A stretch of DNA of 64,000 nucleotides from JADJOY01 sp016713535 [NCBI: Deltaproteobacteria bacterium] (GTDB lineage: Bacteria; JADJOY01), in contig JADJOY010000023.1 of the NCBI GenBank assembly GCA_016713535.1, positions 189,284 to 253,283 on the forward strand, in the 5' to 3' direction. The stretch's first letter is position 1, and each line of letters begins with the position of its first letter. The notes beneath the pieces were generated by a model, which worked only from the letters and a program-made list of their open reading frames with translations, searched no databases and was not told the origin of the DNA. Below, one piece after another: positions 16,651 through 23,894 of the stretch. The position numbers and the translations under genes are program-made.

Positions 16651-17149
16651 CGATTCGCGAGTGATCGAGGACCTCGTCGCGGGCGCGCTCGCGATTCCCG
16701 AGGCCTCGCTCGTCATCCACCGGCGGCGCACCCTGGTCGAGTTCAAGACCGACCTGCTGCGAGGCGCCCTCGAGCGCTACGAAGAGCACGGCCACGTGAG
16801 CTGGCAGGTGGGCGACTTCCACGGCCATCACTGCCACCTCGACCTGCGCGCCGTCAGACGCGTGGTGTTCGAGGCTGCGCCGTCCGGCTGCCAGGGCGGC
16901 CGTACGAACTTCACCGTGTGGTTCCTCGACGACGGTGGCGCCGGAAACCCCAACCGTCCCGACGGCTACTTCTCGGTGACGCTCAACTCGCCCTACGAGG
17001 AGGACGGCGCGCTGCGCCTCGACCTCGTCGAGCAAATGATCGCGCTCTACCTCGCCCACGACGCGACGAGCGTCGTCGACGCCTCGCCCGGCTTCCGGGA
17101 CGTCGTCCGCAGCGCGTACCCGGGGCACGCCATCACGCCGCGGTCGTGA
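16643..17149 (+). CDS. Paralogous HHxHxDL protein 2
   Basis: A 168-residue cytoplasmic-looking protein starting at GTG 16643, inside the end of the preceding gene (8-base overlap), which points to coupled translation. Signature: GDFHGHHCHLDLRAVRRVVFEAAPSGCQGGRTNFTV in pieces, then a FSVTLNSPY strand and a C-terminal helix LVEQMIALYL. It parallels the upstream protein throughout but lacks that protein's roughly 40-residue C-terminal extension. Three His and a Cys could bind metal or heme. No known family is asserted; a remote link to ChuX/HutX is inference. Confidence 0.7.
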   Translation: MVDDSRVIEDLVAGALAIPEASLVIHRRRTLVEFKTDLLRGALERYEEHGHVSWQVGDFHGHHCHLDLRAVRRVVFEAAPSGCQGGRTNFTVWFLDDGGAGNPNRPDGYFSVTLNSPYEEDGALRLDLVEQMIALYLAHDATSVVDASPGFRDVVRSAYPGHAITPRS

Positions 17150-17739
17150 GCGACGCGCCCAGCGCGCCGGCGAGCCGCCGGACGCGCTCGAGGAACGCGC
17201 CCGTCGGGACTCATCATCTGGTCGAACGGCACGTCGACGGTGAGGAACACGCCGTCGACGAGCGCGAAGAGTCCGTGGGCGATGCGGCGATGACCCGCGA
17301 CCTCGACGCCGAACGCGCGGACGAACGACGCGCGGTGGTCCGCGGAGGCGCCTTCCAGGGTGTAGGCGGGCGCCTGGACGTCCGGGTGGTATTCGTCGAC
17401 CTCGTGCCAGTGGTCGGCGTGATCGGCGGAGACGAGCACGACTCTCGCACGCGTGCTCGCGTGCCGCGTGTGCTCGTCGAGATCGACGATCTGCGCGAGA
17501 CACGCGCTCTTCGCCACGTTAGGCAACGTCGAGACGAACACCAGCCCAGCCGCGAGCTCCTCCGAGCGCAGCGGCGCCGTCGCGCTGCGCGCCGGCGGCA
17601 GCTCGAAGCGCGCGGCAAGCCGATCACCTGCACACGGTGCGGAGCCCGGGAGCGAGATCCTGCGACCGCCCAGGTGGGCGAGACGGATTTCGGCGAGAGC
17701 CCTGCGGCGCGAGAAAACTCGTCGATGCGGTTCGTTCAC
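17133..17739 (-). CDS. Tpx-like thioredoxin-fold protein, frameshifted near its end
   Basis: The body (residues about 58-180) follows the thiol peroxidase pattern: LVFVSTLPNVAKSACLAQI matches the peroxidatic-Cys region, then RVVLVSADHADHW, and FVRAFGVEVAGHRRIAHGLFALV. The likely C-terminus, TGAFLERVRRLAG then ALGASLTTAA, is in another frame ending at TGA 17133-17135. Continuity requires a +1 (or -2) indel around 17190-17210. It converges on the HHxHxDL pair, and its start is about 75 bases from box 2. Probably a peroxide or thiol stress protein tied to metal starvation. Confidence 0.6.
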
Positions 17740-17811
17740 CGGCTCCCTCGGGGCCCCGCCATCGGATCGAGGCGGGGCGGACCGCGAACGTAATCACATC
17801 AAATAACCTTA

Positions 17812-17826
17812 TGCAACTCAATTGCA
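17812..17826. promoter_or_regulatory. Fur-family operator (box 2)
   Basis: TGCAACTCAATTGCA, a perfect TGCAA-N5-TTGCA inverted repeat. It matches box 1 (15931-15945) at 13 of 15 positions, and the similarity runs five bases further (16 of 20). It lies between the Tpx-like gene and the Fur-family regulator, fitting autoregulation. Confidence 0.7.
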
Positions 17827-17895
17827 CTAACAGGATCGCCCCATCGAGACACGCGGCGGGAGGCGGAGCACCGTGACGCCGCGGTCGAGCGCCTC

Positions 17896-18411
17896 GTGGT
17901 AGCCTCGACGGCGATGACTCCAGTCAAGTCCCGCTCCGCCACCCGGCGCGTCGCATCACCCGCGAGCCCCGCCAAGCCCGAGGCGCCTGCCGCCGAGCTC
18001 CGCGGTGTGATCCGGGCCGCCGGGCTACGAAGCACGGCGCCGCGCGTCGCGGTGTTGGGCTGGCTGCGGCGGGCACGCGCACCGCTCAGTCACGGCGAGA
18101 TCGCTGAAGCGCTGGCCCCGCAGGGCTTCGATCGTGCGACGATCTACCGGAATCTCGTCGACCTGACGGATGCGGGACTCCTGCGGCGGATCGACGTCGG
18201 CGACCACGTGTGGCGGTTCGAGCGGGAAGGCGACGGCGGCGCTGCGAAGAGCGCCAAGGCCTCCCACCCCCACTTCGTGTGCGTCGATTGCGGCGCGCTG
18301 AGCTGCCTCCCCGAGGTGAGCGTCGCGATCTCGCCCAAACCGGGTAGCCAGCGCTCGAAGATCGGCGACGTGTCGCAGGTGTTGCTGCAGGGCCACTGCG
18401 GTCAGTGCTGA
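17896..18411 (+). CDS. Fur-family metalloregulator (Zur/Nur type)
   Basis: A 171-residue Fur-family protein (start ATG 17896 or 17914). A Pro/Ala-rich leader of about 30 residues precedes the winged helix: GLRSTAPRVAVLGWLRR, LSHGEIAEAL, FDRATIYRNLVDLTDAGLL. The dimerisation domain has HPHFVCVDCGALSCL and ends HCGQC, two CxxC pairs forming the structural zinc site. Box 2 lies upstream, so autoregulation is likely. The genes around it favour zinc as signal; nickel or cobalt is not excluded. Confidence 0.88.
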   Translation: MVASTAMTPVKSRSATRRVASPASPAKPEAPAAELRGVIRAAGLRSTAPRVAVLGWLRRARAPLSHGEIAEALAPQGFDRATIYRNLVDLTDAGLLRRIDVGDHVWRFEREGDGGAAKSAKASHPHFVCVDCGALSCLPEVSVAISPKPGSQRSKIGDVSQVLLQGHCGQC

Positions 18412-18500
18412 GCCGCCGCACGCGCCGCCGCTATCAGGCTGCTGAGAAGGGCGCGCGCCAGAGGCGCGCCGACGGGCGTGGCGAGTCGAGGGTGAGGCCG

Positions 18501-18588
18501 CGCAAGAACCGCGCTTCTTGCGGCGCGGGGGTCTGGAACAGACCCCCGAGGAAACATTGGCGGGCGCGAAAGACTCGCATCTGCGAGT
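18501..18588. terminator. Triple hairpin between convergent genes
   Basis: Three stems in series: CGCAAGAA / TTCTTGCG (18501-18522), GGGGGTCTG / CAGACCCCC with GAA loop (18527-18547), and ACTCGCA / TGCGAGT (18573-18588). They lie between the regulator (ends 18411) and the DUF3299 gene (ends 18602), which converge, so a bidirectional terminator is likely. The middle stem belongs to the 3'-end hairpin family. Confidence 0.6.
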
Positions 18589-18601
18589 TTCCAGCAGCCT
18601 G

Positions 18602-19324
18602 CTAAGGCCCGGGCCGCGGCCGCACGTCGTCGAGGGCCATGCGGTAGAGGCTCTCGACGAATCCGTCCACGATCTTCGGGCCGACCTCCAGCTTCCCCCA
18701 CACCCGCACCGGCAGCGCCTGGTCCAGGGTCATGAGGCGCCGCCCCAGCTTGGCGTCGCTCACGTGGATGTCGATCCAGTCGTTCACCTTGGTCGGCCCG
18801 CCCCAGCAGCAGCTCGCCACGCTCGGCGACAACACGAAGCGCCGGATCACCTCTGCGCCCATGTCGATCGGCAGGATGAAGCCGTCTACGGCCACGGGCT
18901 TGCCCGCGAGCGCGAGGATCGCCGGGGGGATCGGATCGGGAAACCTGGCGGGGTCGCTCCCGATCCGGGCCATGTCGCTCTCGCTCGGCAGCCGATACGG
19001 ATAGGCCGAGAGCTGCGCGAGCGACACGTGGAACCGCCCATCCGGTCCAGGGGTCGCGGAAACCGGAGCGATCGGCTCGCCGGCCGGGGCGCCCACCGTG
19101 TGCGCCGGGTTGGGGGCCGCGGCGCCCGGCGCGGCGGCACCCCCCGGTGCCGCATCCGGGGCCGGCACGCCGGCCGCGAACGCGATCGGGCCGGGCCGGC
19201 GCAGCGGCGAGGTCGACGAGACCAGCGACGCGCCGAGCAGCCAGCAGGCCGCCACCAGCGCCGCGCGAGCGAGAGAGGTGCGGCGCCGCCGCGGCCGAGC
19301 TCGGAAGTGAGCCGAAGTGGTCAC
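18602..19324 (-). CDS. Exported DUF3299 protein of a Zrg-like operon
   Basis: A 240-residue protein starting at GTG 19322-19324, which overlaps the upstream stop (GTGA). A Sec-type signal (ALVAACWLLGASLVSS) and a Pro/Ala-rich linker lead to the DUF3299 domain: VDGFILPIDMGAEVIRRFVLSP, then SCCWGGPTKVNDWI and a C-terminal PKIVDGFVESLYRM. DUF3299 proteins are periplasmic or outer-membrane-associated. In Vibrio ZrgABCD and in P. aeruginosa PA4063-PA4066 they accompany an ABC system induced by zinc starvation. Last gene of its operon. Confidence 0.85.
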   Translation of the reverse strand: MTTSAHFRARPRRRRTSLARAALVAACWLLGASLVSSTSPLRRPGPIAFAAGVPAPDAAPGGAAAPGAAAPNPAHTVGAPAGEPIAPVSATPGPDGRFHVSLAQLSAYPYRLPSESDMARIGSDPARFPDPIPPAILALAGKPVAVDGFILPIDMGAEVIRRFVLSPSVASCCWGGPTKVNDWIDIHVSDAKLGRRLMTLDQALPVRVWGKLEVGPKIVDGFVESLYRMALDDVRPRPGP

Positions 19325-19863
19325 GGCATTTCCTTCCCCGCCTCGAGGCCGCCGGGCAGCGTCTCGTTCCCCTCGGGAACGAGCAGCCGTACCCGCTCGA
19401 AGCGCATGCCACGGACCGTGATCGCGGGGATCTCGCCCGCGAGGCGCTTCACCCCGGCGAGGCGCGCATCGGTCACCTCGAACTGGGAGGTATCGCCGAC
19501 GGTCTCGCCGGTCAGCACGTTCGCCACGGCGGCGAGCGACAGCACGAACGGTCTCACCGCCGGCGACGCGTCCGCCCCGTCGATCCGGTCGACGCGCAGC
19601 TCGAGCACCGGCGCGGCGATCCGGACCGCGCGTTCGGCCTCGCCGTCGAGAAGGTAGGCGGTCAGGCGGCCCGCCCCGCGCTCGAGCACCAGCTCGACGT
19701 GCGCGGCTTCGTCTCCCAGGACCTGGAGCGCGCCACCGTGAGGAGGCTCGTGAACGTGCTCCGCGAGCGCCGGCCACGAGGGCGCGAGCGATACGAGGGC
19801 GAGGGCGAGGATCACGGGGCGGCGGCGATCACGAACCGACAAGGGGTTTCCTCCGCGCGGCAT
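19321..19863 (-). CDS. Secreted His-rich protein (Zrg-like operon)
   Basis: A 180-residue exported protein starting at ATG 19861-19863, overlapping the permease stop (ATGA). After a signal peptide (VILALALVSLAPSWPALA) the mature N-terminus reads EHVHEPPHGG, four His in ten residues, and could bind zinc. Beta-rich segments (AHVELVLERGAGRLTAYLLDG) follow. Its place between a permease and DUF3299 matches the periplasmic partner of zinc-regulated ABC systems (ZrgA or PA4063), but sequence similarity to those is not asserted. Ends coupled (GTGA) to DUF3299. Confidence 0.7.
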   Translation of the reverse strand: MPRGGNPLSVRDRRRPVILALALVSLAPSWPALAEHVHEPPHGGALQVLGDEAAHVELVLERGAGRLTAYLLDGEAERAVRIAAPVLELRVDRIDGADASPAVRPFVLSLAAVANVLTGETVGDTSQFEVTDARLAGVKRLAGEIPAITVRGMRFERVRLLVPEGNETLPGGLEAGKEMP

Positions 19864-21146
19864 CAGGCGGCCGGTGCGAGATTCGAGGCGACGTCGGTGG
19901 CGTACGCGCGCAGCGCAGGGACGATCCCGGCGCCTGCGCCGAGCAACGCCACGACAACCGGAGTGGCGAGCACCGGAGCGGTGACGTGCATCACGTCGAG
20001 CACGACGCCGACCCGGTCCCTGAGCAGGGCGGAGGCGGCGCCGACGATCGCCGCGTGGACGAGCAGGCCCATCACGGCGCCGAGCGCCGCGATCGCCGTG
20101 GACTCGAGGACGATCGCCGCGAGCACCGTGCACCGGCCCGCGCCGAGCGCGCGCAGGATCGCGAAGTCGCGGCGCCGCGCGCTCATGGTGTTGTAGAGGC
20201 TGGCGAGGATCGACGCCGCGGCGACGATCACCACGAGCTGCGCCACCGCCAGCAGCACCCGGCTCATCCACCCGACCTTGTCGAGCAGCTCGCTCATCAC
20301 GCGGCCGATCGGCCACGCCAGCGTCGCGACCTTGCCCTGCCGGTTGATGGTCTGGTCGAGGGCGATCCCGGCCTGCGGCGAACGCAGCTTCAGCATCACA
20401 GCGCTCACCTCCTTCGCTTCGTCGGGGATCGGCGCCCCCTCACGCGGCTGGTACTCGGTGCCGGCACCGCGCAGAACGTGCCCCGCCATGCGGAACACCC
20501 CTTCGATCGGGATCCACAGCACCCGGTCCGATGGCGTGTGGGTGGGCTCGAGCACACCGACCACCGTGTAGAGCTCGTCGTGCCGCGCGGACTCGTCGAA
20601 GACCACGCCGTGGAACGGGTGGAACGTCGAGCCGGCGTGGAGGCCGAGCCGCTCGGCCACCAGGCTGCCCACCACCGCCTCGCGCGAGCTGGAGTCGAAG
20701 ACCCGGCCACCCGTGGCCATGCGGAAACGGAGCCCGCGGCTCGCCTCGCCGCGCGTGAAGAGCTCGGCGACCGTGCCGACGATGCGGTAGCCACGGTAGT
20801 TGTCCCCCACCGCATACGGGATCGCTTCCGCCACCCGCGGGTCGGCGCGGATCGCCTGGTAGGTCGACCACGGCAGGTTCCCCGGGGACGTCTCGAGGTG
20901 GAACACCGTGTTGAGGACGAGCTGGAGCTGGCTGCCGCGCGCGCCGAGCACGGCGTCGAACGCGGTCGCGCCGCCGGTAAACGCCGCCTCGCTCTGCGCC
21001 TGGATGGCGAACAGCGCCATCGTGAGCCCAGTCGCCAGCGCCACCGACGCCACCGTGACGACCGTCGAGAACGCGTGCTGGCGCAGGCTGCGTCGCACCA
21101 GCAGCGCGATCCCGCCGAACCGCCCGGCCCGCCGAGCCCCGCTCAT
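19863..21146 (-). CDS. MacB/FtsX-type ABC permease (ZrgB-like)
   Basis: A 427-residue permease with the MacB/LolC topology: one helix near residues 17-45, a large periplasmic domain (about 45-275) and three C-terminal helices (RVLLAVAQLVVIVAAASILASL, VLAAIVLESTAIAALGAVMGLL and VLATPVVVALLGAGAGIVPA). The motif ARRRDFAILRALGA after the second helix is typical of this class. Such transporters move substrates across or out of the inner membrane. It overlaps the ATPase stop by four bases. Context suggests zinc-starvation function, by analogy to ZrgB/PA4065. Confidence 0.85.
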   Translation of the reverse strand: MSGARRAGRFGGIALLVRRSLRQHAFSTVVTVASVALATGLTMALFAIQAQSEAAFTGGATAFDAVLGARGSQLQLVLNTVFHLETSPGNLPWSTYQAIRADPRVAEAIPYAVGDNYRGYRIVGTVAELFTRGEASRGLRFRMATGGRVFDSSSREAVVGSLVAERLGLHAGSTFHPFHGVVFDESARHDELYTVVGVLEPTHTPSDRVLWIPIEGVFRMAGHVLRGAGTEYQPREGAPIPDEAKEVSAVMLKLRSPQAGIALDQTINRQGKVATLAWPIGRVMSELLDKVGWMSRVLLAVAQLVVIVAAASILASLYNTMSARRRDFAILRALGAGRCTVLAAIVLESTAIAALGAVMGLLVHAAIVGAASALLRDRVGVVLDVMHVTAPVLATPVVVALLGAGAGIVPALRAYATDVASNLAPAA

Positions 21147-21838
21147 GACCCGGCTGCCGCGGCCGGCTCGCGGCGGGTGGCGTGGTTCAGGTCGTCGAAC
21201 GAGCGCGCGTCGTCGAAGCTCGCCAGCACCCCACGGTCGTGGCTGACCACCAGCAACGCCGCGCCCTGCTCCGAGCAGGTCTCGCGGATCAGCTCGATCG
21301 CGTCGCGTGCGCTGCGCTGATCGAGGCTGCCGGTCGGTTCGTCGGCGAGCACCAGCTCCGGCCGGTTGGCGACGGCGCGCGCCACGGCAACACGCTGCTG
21401 CTGGCCGATCGAGAGCTGCCGCGGCCGGTGGTGAAGCTTGTCGGCGAGCCCGACGCGCGCGAGCAACGCTTCCGCGAACGGGCGGTCCACGCCGCGCCCG
21501 AAGCGCATCGCGAGCTCGACGTTCTCGAGCGCCGAGAAGCCCTGCAGCAGGTTGAAGGACTGGAACACGTAGCCCACGTGGCGCGCGCGCACCCGGTCCC
21601 GTGCCGGCTCACCGAGCGCCGTGATGTCGTGGCCGGCTACCCTGATCCGCCCGGCGTCGGCCGTGAGGACCCCCGCGAGGAGGTGCAGGAACGTGGTCTT
21701 GCCCGAGCCGCTCCCACCGTGCAACGCGACCTGCTCACCCGCAGCGAGAGCGAAGGCGCCTACCGCGACGATCGGCGCCACCGCACCATCCGGCGACCGG
21801 AAACCCTTCCTGAGATCCACGACTTCGAGCACCGCCAT
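21143..21838 (-). CDS. LolD-type ABC ATPase (ZrgC-like)
   Basis: A 231-residue ABC ATPase of the LolD/MacB class. Walker A is GGSGSGKT at about residue 40, Q-loop FQSFNLL, signature [14 protein letters not shown], Walker [13 protein letters not shown] and switch VSHD. It starts at ATG 21838 and overlaps the next gene's ATG (ATGA), forming the first step of the four-gene operon 21838-18602. Gene order ATPase, permease, periplasmic protein, DUF3299 is the zinc-regulated arrangement noted above. Confidence 0.9.
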   Translation of the reverse strand: MAVLEVVDLRKGFRSPDGAVAPIVAVGAFALAAGEQVALHGGSGSGKTTFLHLLAGVLTADAGRIRVAGHDITALGEPARDRVRARHVGYVFQSFNLLQGFSALENVELAMRFGRGVDRPFAEALLARVGLADKLHHRPRQLSIGQQQRVAVARAVANRPELVLADEPTGSLDQRSARDAIELIRETCSEQGAALLVVSHDRGVLASFDDARSFDDLNHATRREPAAAAGS

Positions 21839-21973
21839 CGCACCCCTCGCCCGCGCCGATCGACGCAGCTCCGGAGGAGCGGCGCGGCCAGGGCGCTTCG
21901 ACCATCACGACAACCCGGCGGAGCACGCGCCGCGCGTCGATCGCGCCGCCGTGCCCCTAGCGGTCCGCGTGGG

Positions 21974-22378
21974 TCAGGCGACGGGCGGCGCGCGCGGGAC
22001 GAGCGAGCTCCAGCGCTCGCCGAGGGCCGGCGCGCGCGCCGGGGCGGAAACGCTCGAGCGAACGGTGACGAGCGAGAGATCGGCCTGGAGCCGCGCAGCT
22101 GGATGGGCCGGGGCCGGCACCAGAAGGGCGGCGCAGAGCCCGCAGCTCGCGAGATCGTGGTGCGCCGACGCAGAGTGTCCCGCCGCGCCAGGGACCACGG
22201 CGAGCCTACCGCCAGTGTCCGCCGTCAACGCCTTCACCGAGGCCACGGAAGCGGCGATCTCGCGTCCCGCGCCGACCTGCACCGCATGGCCGATGGAGTC
22301 GAGCCCGCTCGACGCCATCGCGAGCAACACGCAGAGGATCGTGGCGCGCACGCGCCGAGGTCGAGTGTCGCGGGACAT
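21974..22378 (-). CDS. Small secreted HxxxxCxxC protein (DUF2946-like)
   Basis: A 134-residue protein with a signal-anchor-like N-terminus (ATILCVLLAMASSGL), then HHDLASCGLCAALL and a proline-rich tail ending SSLVPRAPPVA. This layout, with a hydrophobic start, a His/Cys motif and a final RAPP, is that of small DUF2946-type proteins found beside TonB receptors and metal genes. It may bind metal. It is separate from the ABC operon by 135 bases and divergent from the TonB receptor group. Confidence 0.55.
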   Translation of the reverse strand: MSRDTRPRRVRATILCVLLAMASSGLDSIGHAVQVGAGREIAASVASVKALTADTGGRLAVVPGAAGHSASAHHDLASCGLCAALLVPAPAHPAARLQADLSLVTVRSSVSAPARAPALGERWSSLVPRAPPVA

Positions 22379-22605
22379 TGGAGTGCGCTGCTGACGTGTG
22401 GGGCGTTTCCGTCACGCTAACGACGGGTCGGTAGTGCGTCAAACGCCGCCCCACCGTGCTCACGCTCGACCCTCGCGCCGTCGCTGCCACGGCCACAACG
22501 CCCCGCACCCCGCGATTTGACGGCGCGTCCTGCGTCGACTAACCCGCGGCGGCTCGCGCAATCCGCAGGGGCGGTGGCCTCCACCCGCCGCGCGAGCCGC
22601 CCACC
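22379..22605. other. Divergent intergenic region before the TonB receptor group
   Basis: About 227 bases between two divergent small secreted-protein genes. An imperfect inverted repeat, GTGGGGCGTTT with AAACGCCGCCCCAC (about 22399-22456), spans the middle. No TGCAA-N5-TTGCA box is seen here. Confidence 0.4.
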
Positions 22606-23028
22606 ATGCGCCCATCCGTGTTGCTCCGTGCGCCTCTCCACCGCCAGGTGGCGAGGCTTGCGCTTGCTCTCCTGGCCCTCGGCTCGAGCGTGGGCGGCTC
22701 GATCCACCTGGCACTCGTTCCTCACCTCACGATCGTCGAGGCGGGACGCTTCGTCGAGGCGGAACGGGGCGACGTCGTCCCCAGCTGCCTCCCGAGCCGC
22801 CCGGCGTTCGCCGCCTCGGCCGGCTCGCTCGTCGCGACACCGCTCGAGGCGTGCCCCGTCTGCGCGCTCTACGACACGTCCAGACGCGACGCGGCGCTGC
22901 TCGATGCACCGGCGGCGGCCGTCACCGCGCAGGATGCACGCCCATCTCCCGAGCGACTGCACGATCCCGTCTACCCCGACCGCGCCGCGATCCTCCACGT
23001 CGCTCCCAAGACCTCGCCCCCGGCCTGA
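22606..23028 (+). CDS. Small secreted CxxC protein upstream of TonB receptor
   Basis: A 140-residue protein with an N-terminal hydrophobic segment (VARLALALLALGSSVGG), then VATPLEACPVCALYD with a CxxC pair, and a tail rich in Ala and Pro ending KTSPPA. It matches the layout of the 21974 and 26422 proteins without clear sequence identity. It is the first rightward gene of the TonB receptor group, likely exported. Function unknown; metal binding is inference from CPVC. Confidence 0.55.
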   Translation: MRPSVLLRAPLHRQVARLALALLALGSSVGGSIHLALVPHLTIVEAGRFVEAERGDVVPSCLPSRPAFAASAGSLVATPLEACPVCALYDTSRRDAALLDAPAAAVTAQDARPSPERLHDPVYPDRAAILHVAPKTSPPA

Positions 23029-23136
23029 GCACGGCCACCCCGCTCTCCCTTGCGTGCGCGAACGGTTCGCGCACGCTCCGATCACCGTGCTCACGCCCGC
23101 GATGCCGGCCCACGCCGGCACGCACGAGGTTTCGCC

Positions 23137-23781
23137 ATGGCCCTTCGCACCATCACCACTCCACGCTCGCTGCTCGCCTACGGTCTGCTCGCCACCTCGC
23201 TCGGAGTCGCCGGCTGTGGCGACAGTGTCGAGAAACCGAGCGAGGAGAACGAAAACGAGGTCATCACCACGGTCACGCTCGGCTTCACTCCGGAAGGCGG
23301 CGGCGAGCCATTCGAGGCGTCGTTCCGTGACGCCGACGGCGACGGCGGCGGCGCGCCGACGATCGACCCGGTCACGCTCTCGAGTGGCCGGACCTACGCG
23401 GTGACGGTCTCGTTCCTGAACGAGCTCGAGGCGCCTCCCGAGGACATCACCGAGGAGGTGGACGCCGAGAGCGACCAGCACCAGGTGTTCTTCACGGGAG
23501 CCGGCGTACAGTCGCCCGCGACCGCCGCCGATCCCGACGCGGTGGTCGAGCAGGACTACGACGACACCGACGAGAACGGCCTGCCGGTCGGGCTCGCCAA
23601 CAGCTTCATAGCGCTCCAGCCGGGTGGCGGTGAGCTGACCGTGACGCTGCGCCACATCCCACCCGTGAACGGCGCCGCCGTCAAGACCGGGGACCTTGCG
23701 GCACTGGTGGCGACCGACGGCCTCGAGGCCTTGCCCGGCAGCACCGACGCCTCCGTGACCTTCGACGTCACGGTCGAGTAG
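23137..23781 (+). CDS. Lipoprotein partner of the TonB receptor
   Basis: A 214-residue lipoprotein starting at ATG 23137 with GAGG upstream. The signal ends LATSLGVAGCGD, with the lipobox Cys at residue 27. The mature part is acidic and beta-rich (VTTVTLGFTPEGGGEPFEASF in pieces, DADGDGG), with three conserved-looking blocks up to the tail VTFDVTVE. Proteins of this form occur just before TonB receptors and are sometimes annotated as type 1 periplasmic binding fold. It probably works at the cell surface or in the periplasm with the receptor 114 bases downstream. Confidence 0.75.
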   Translation: MALRTITTPRSLLAYGLLATSLGVAGCGDSVEKPSEENENEVITTVTLGFTPEGGGEPFEASFRDADGDGGGAPTIDPVTLSSGRTYAVTVSFLNELEAPPEDITEEVDAESDQHQVFFTGAGVQSPATAADPDAVVEQDYDDTDENGLPVGLANSFIALQPGGGELTVTLRHIPPVNGAAVKTGDLAALVATDGLEALPGSTDASVTFDVTVE

Positions 23782-23894
23782 CGAGCCTCCTTCCCGGCGG
23801 CGGCGCCCAGGACCGCGGCTCACCCCGATTCGCACGGGATCGGGGTGAGCCCGGTGGCGGGCGCGCTCCGTCGGCGCAGCCCCGGGAGCTCGCC

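Noticed and set aside
16196-17503. Minus-strand 435-residue frame over the paralogous pair
   Set aside because: Antisense of two genes with clear shared motifs and ribosome-site or overlap support; the antisense product has no motifs.
22379-22605. Riboswitch in the divergent region
   Set aside because: Only one imperfect inverted repeat is visible; no cobalamin, czcD or other known riboswitch consensus is seen.
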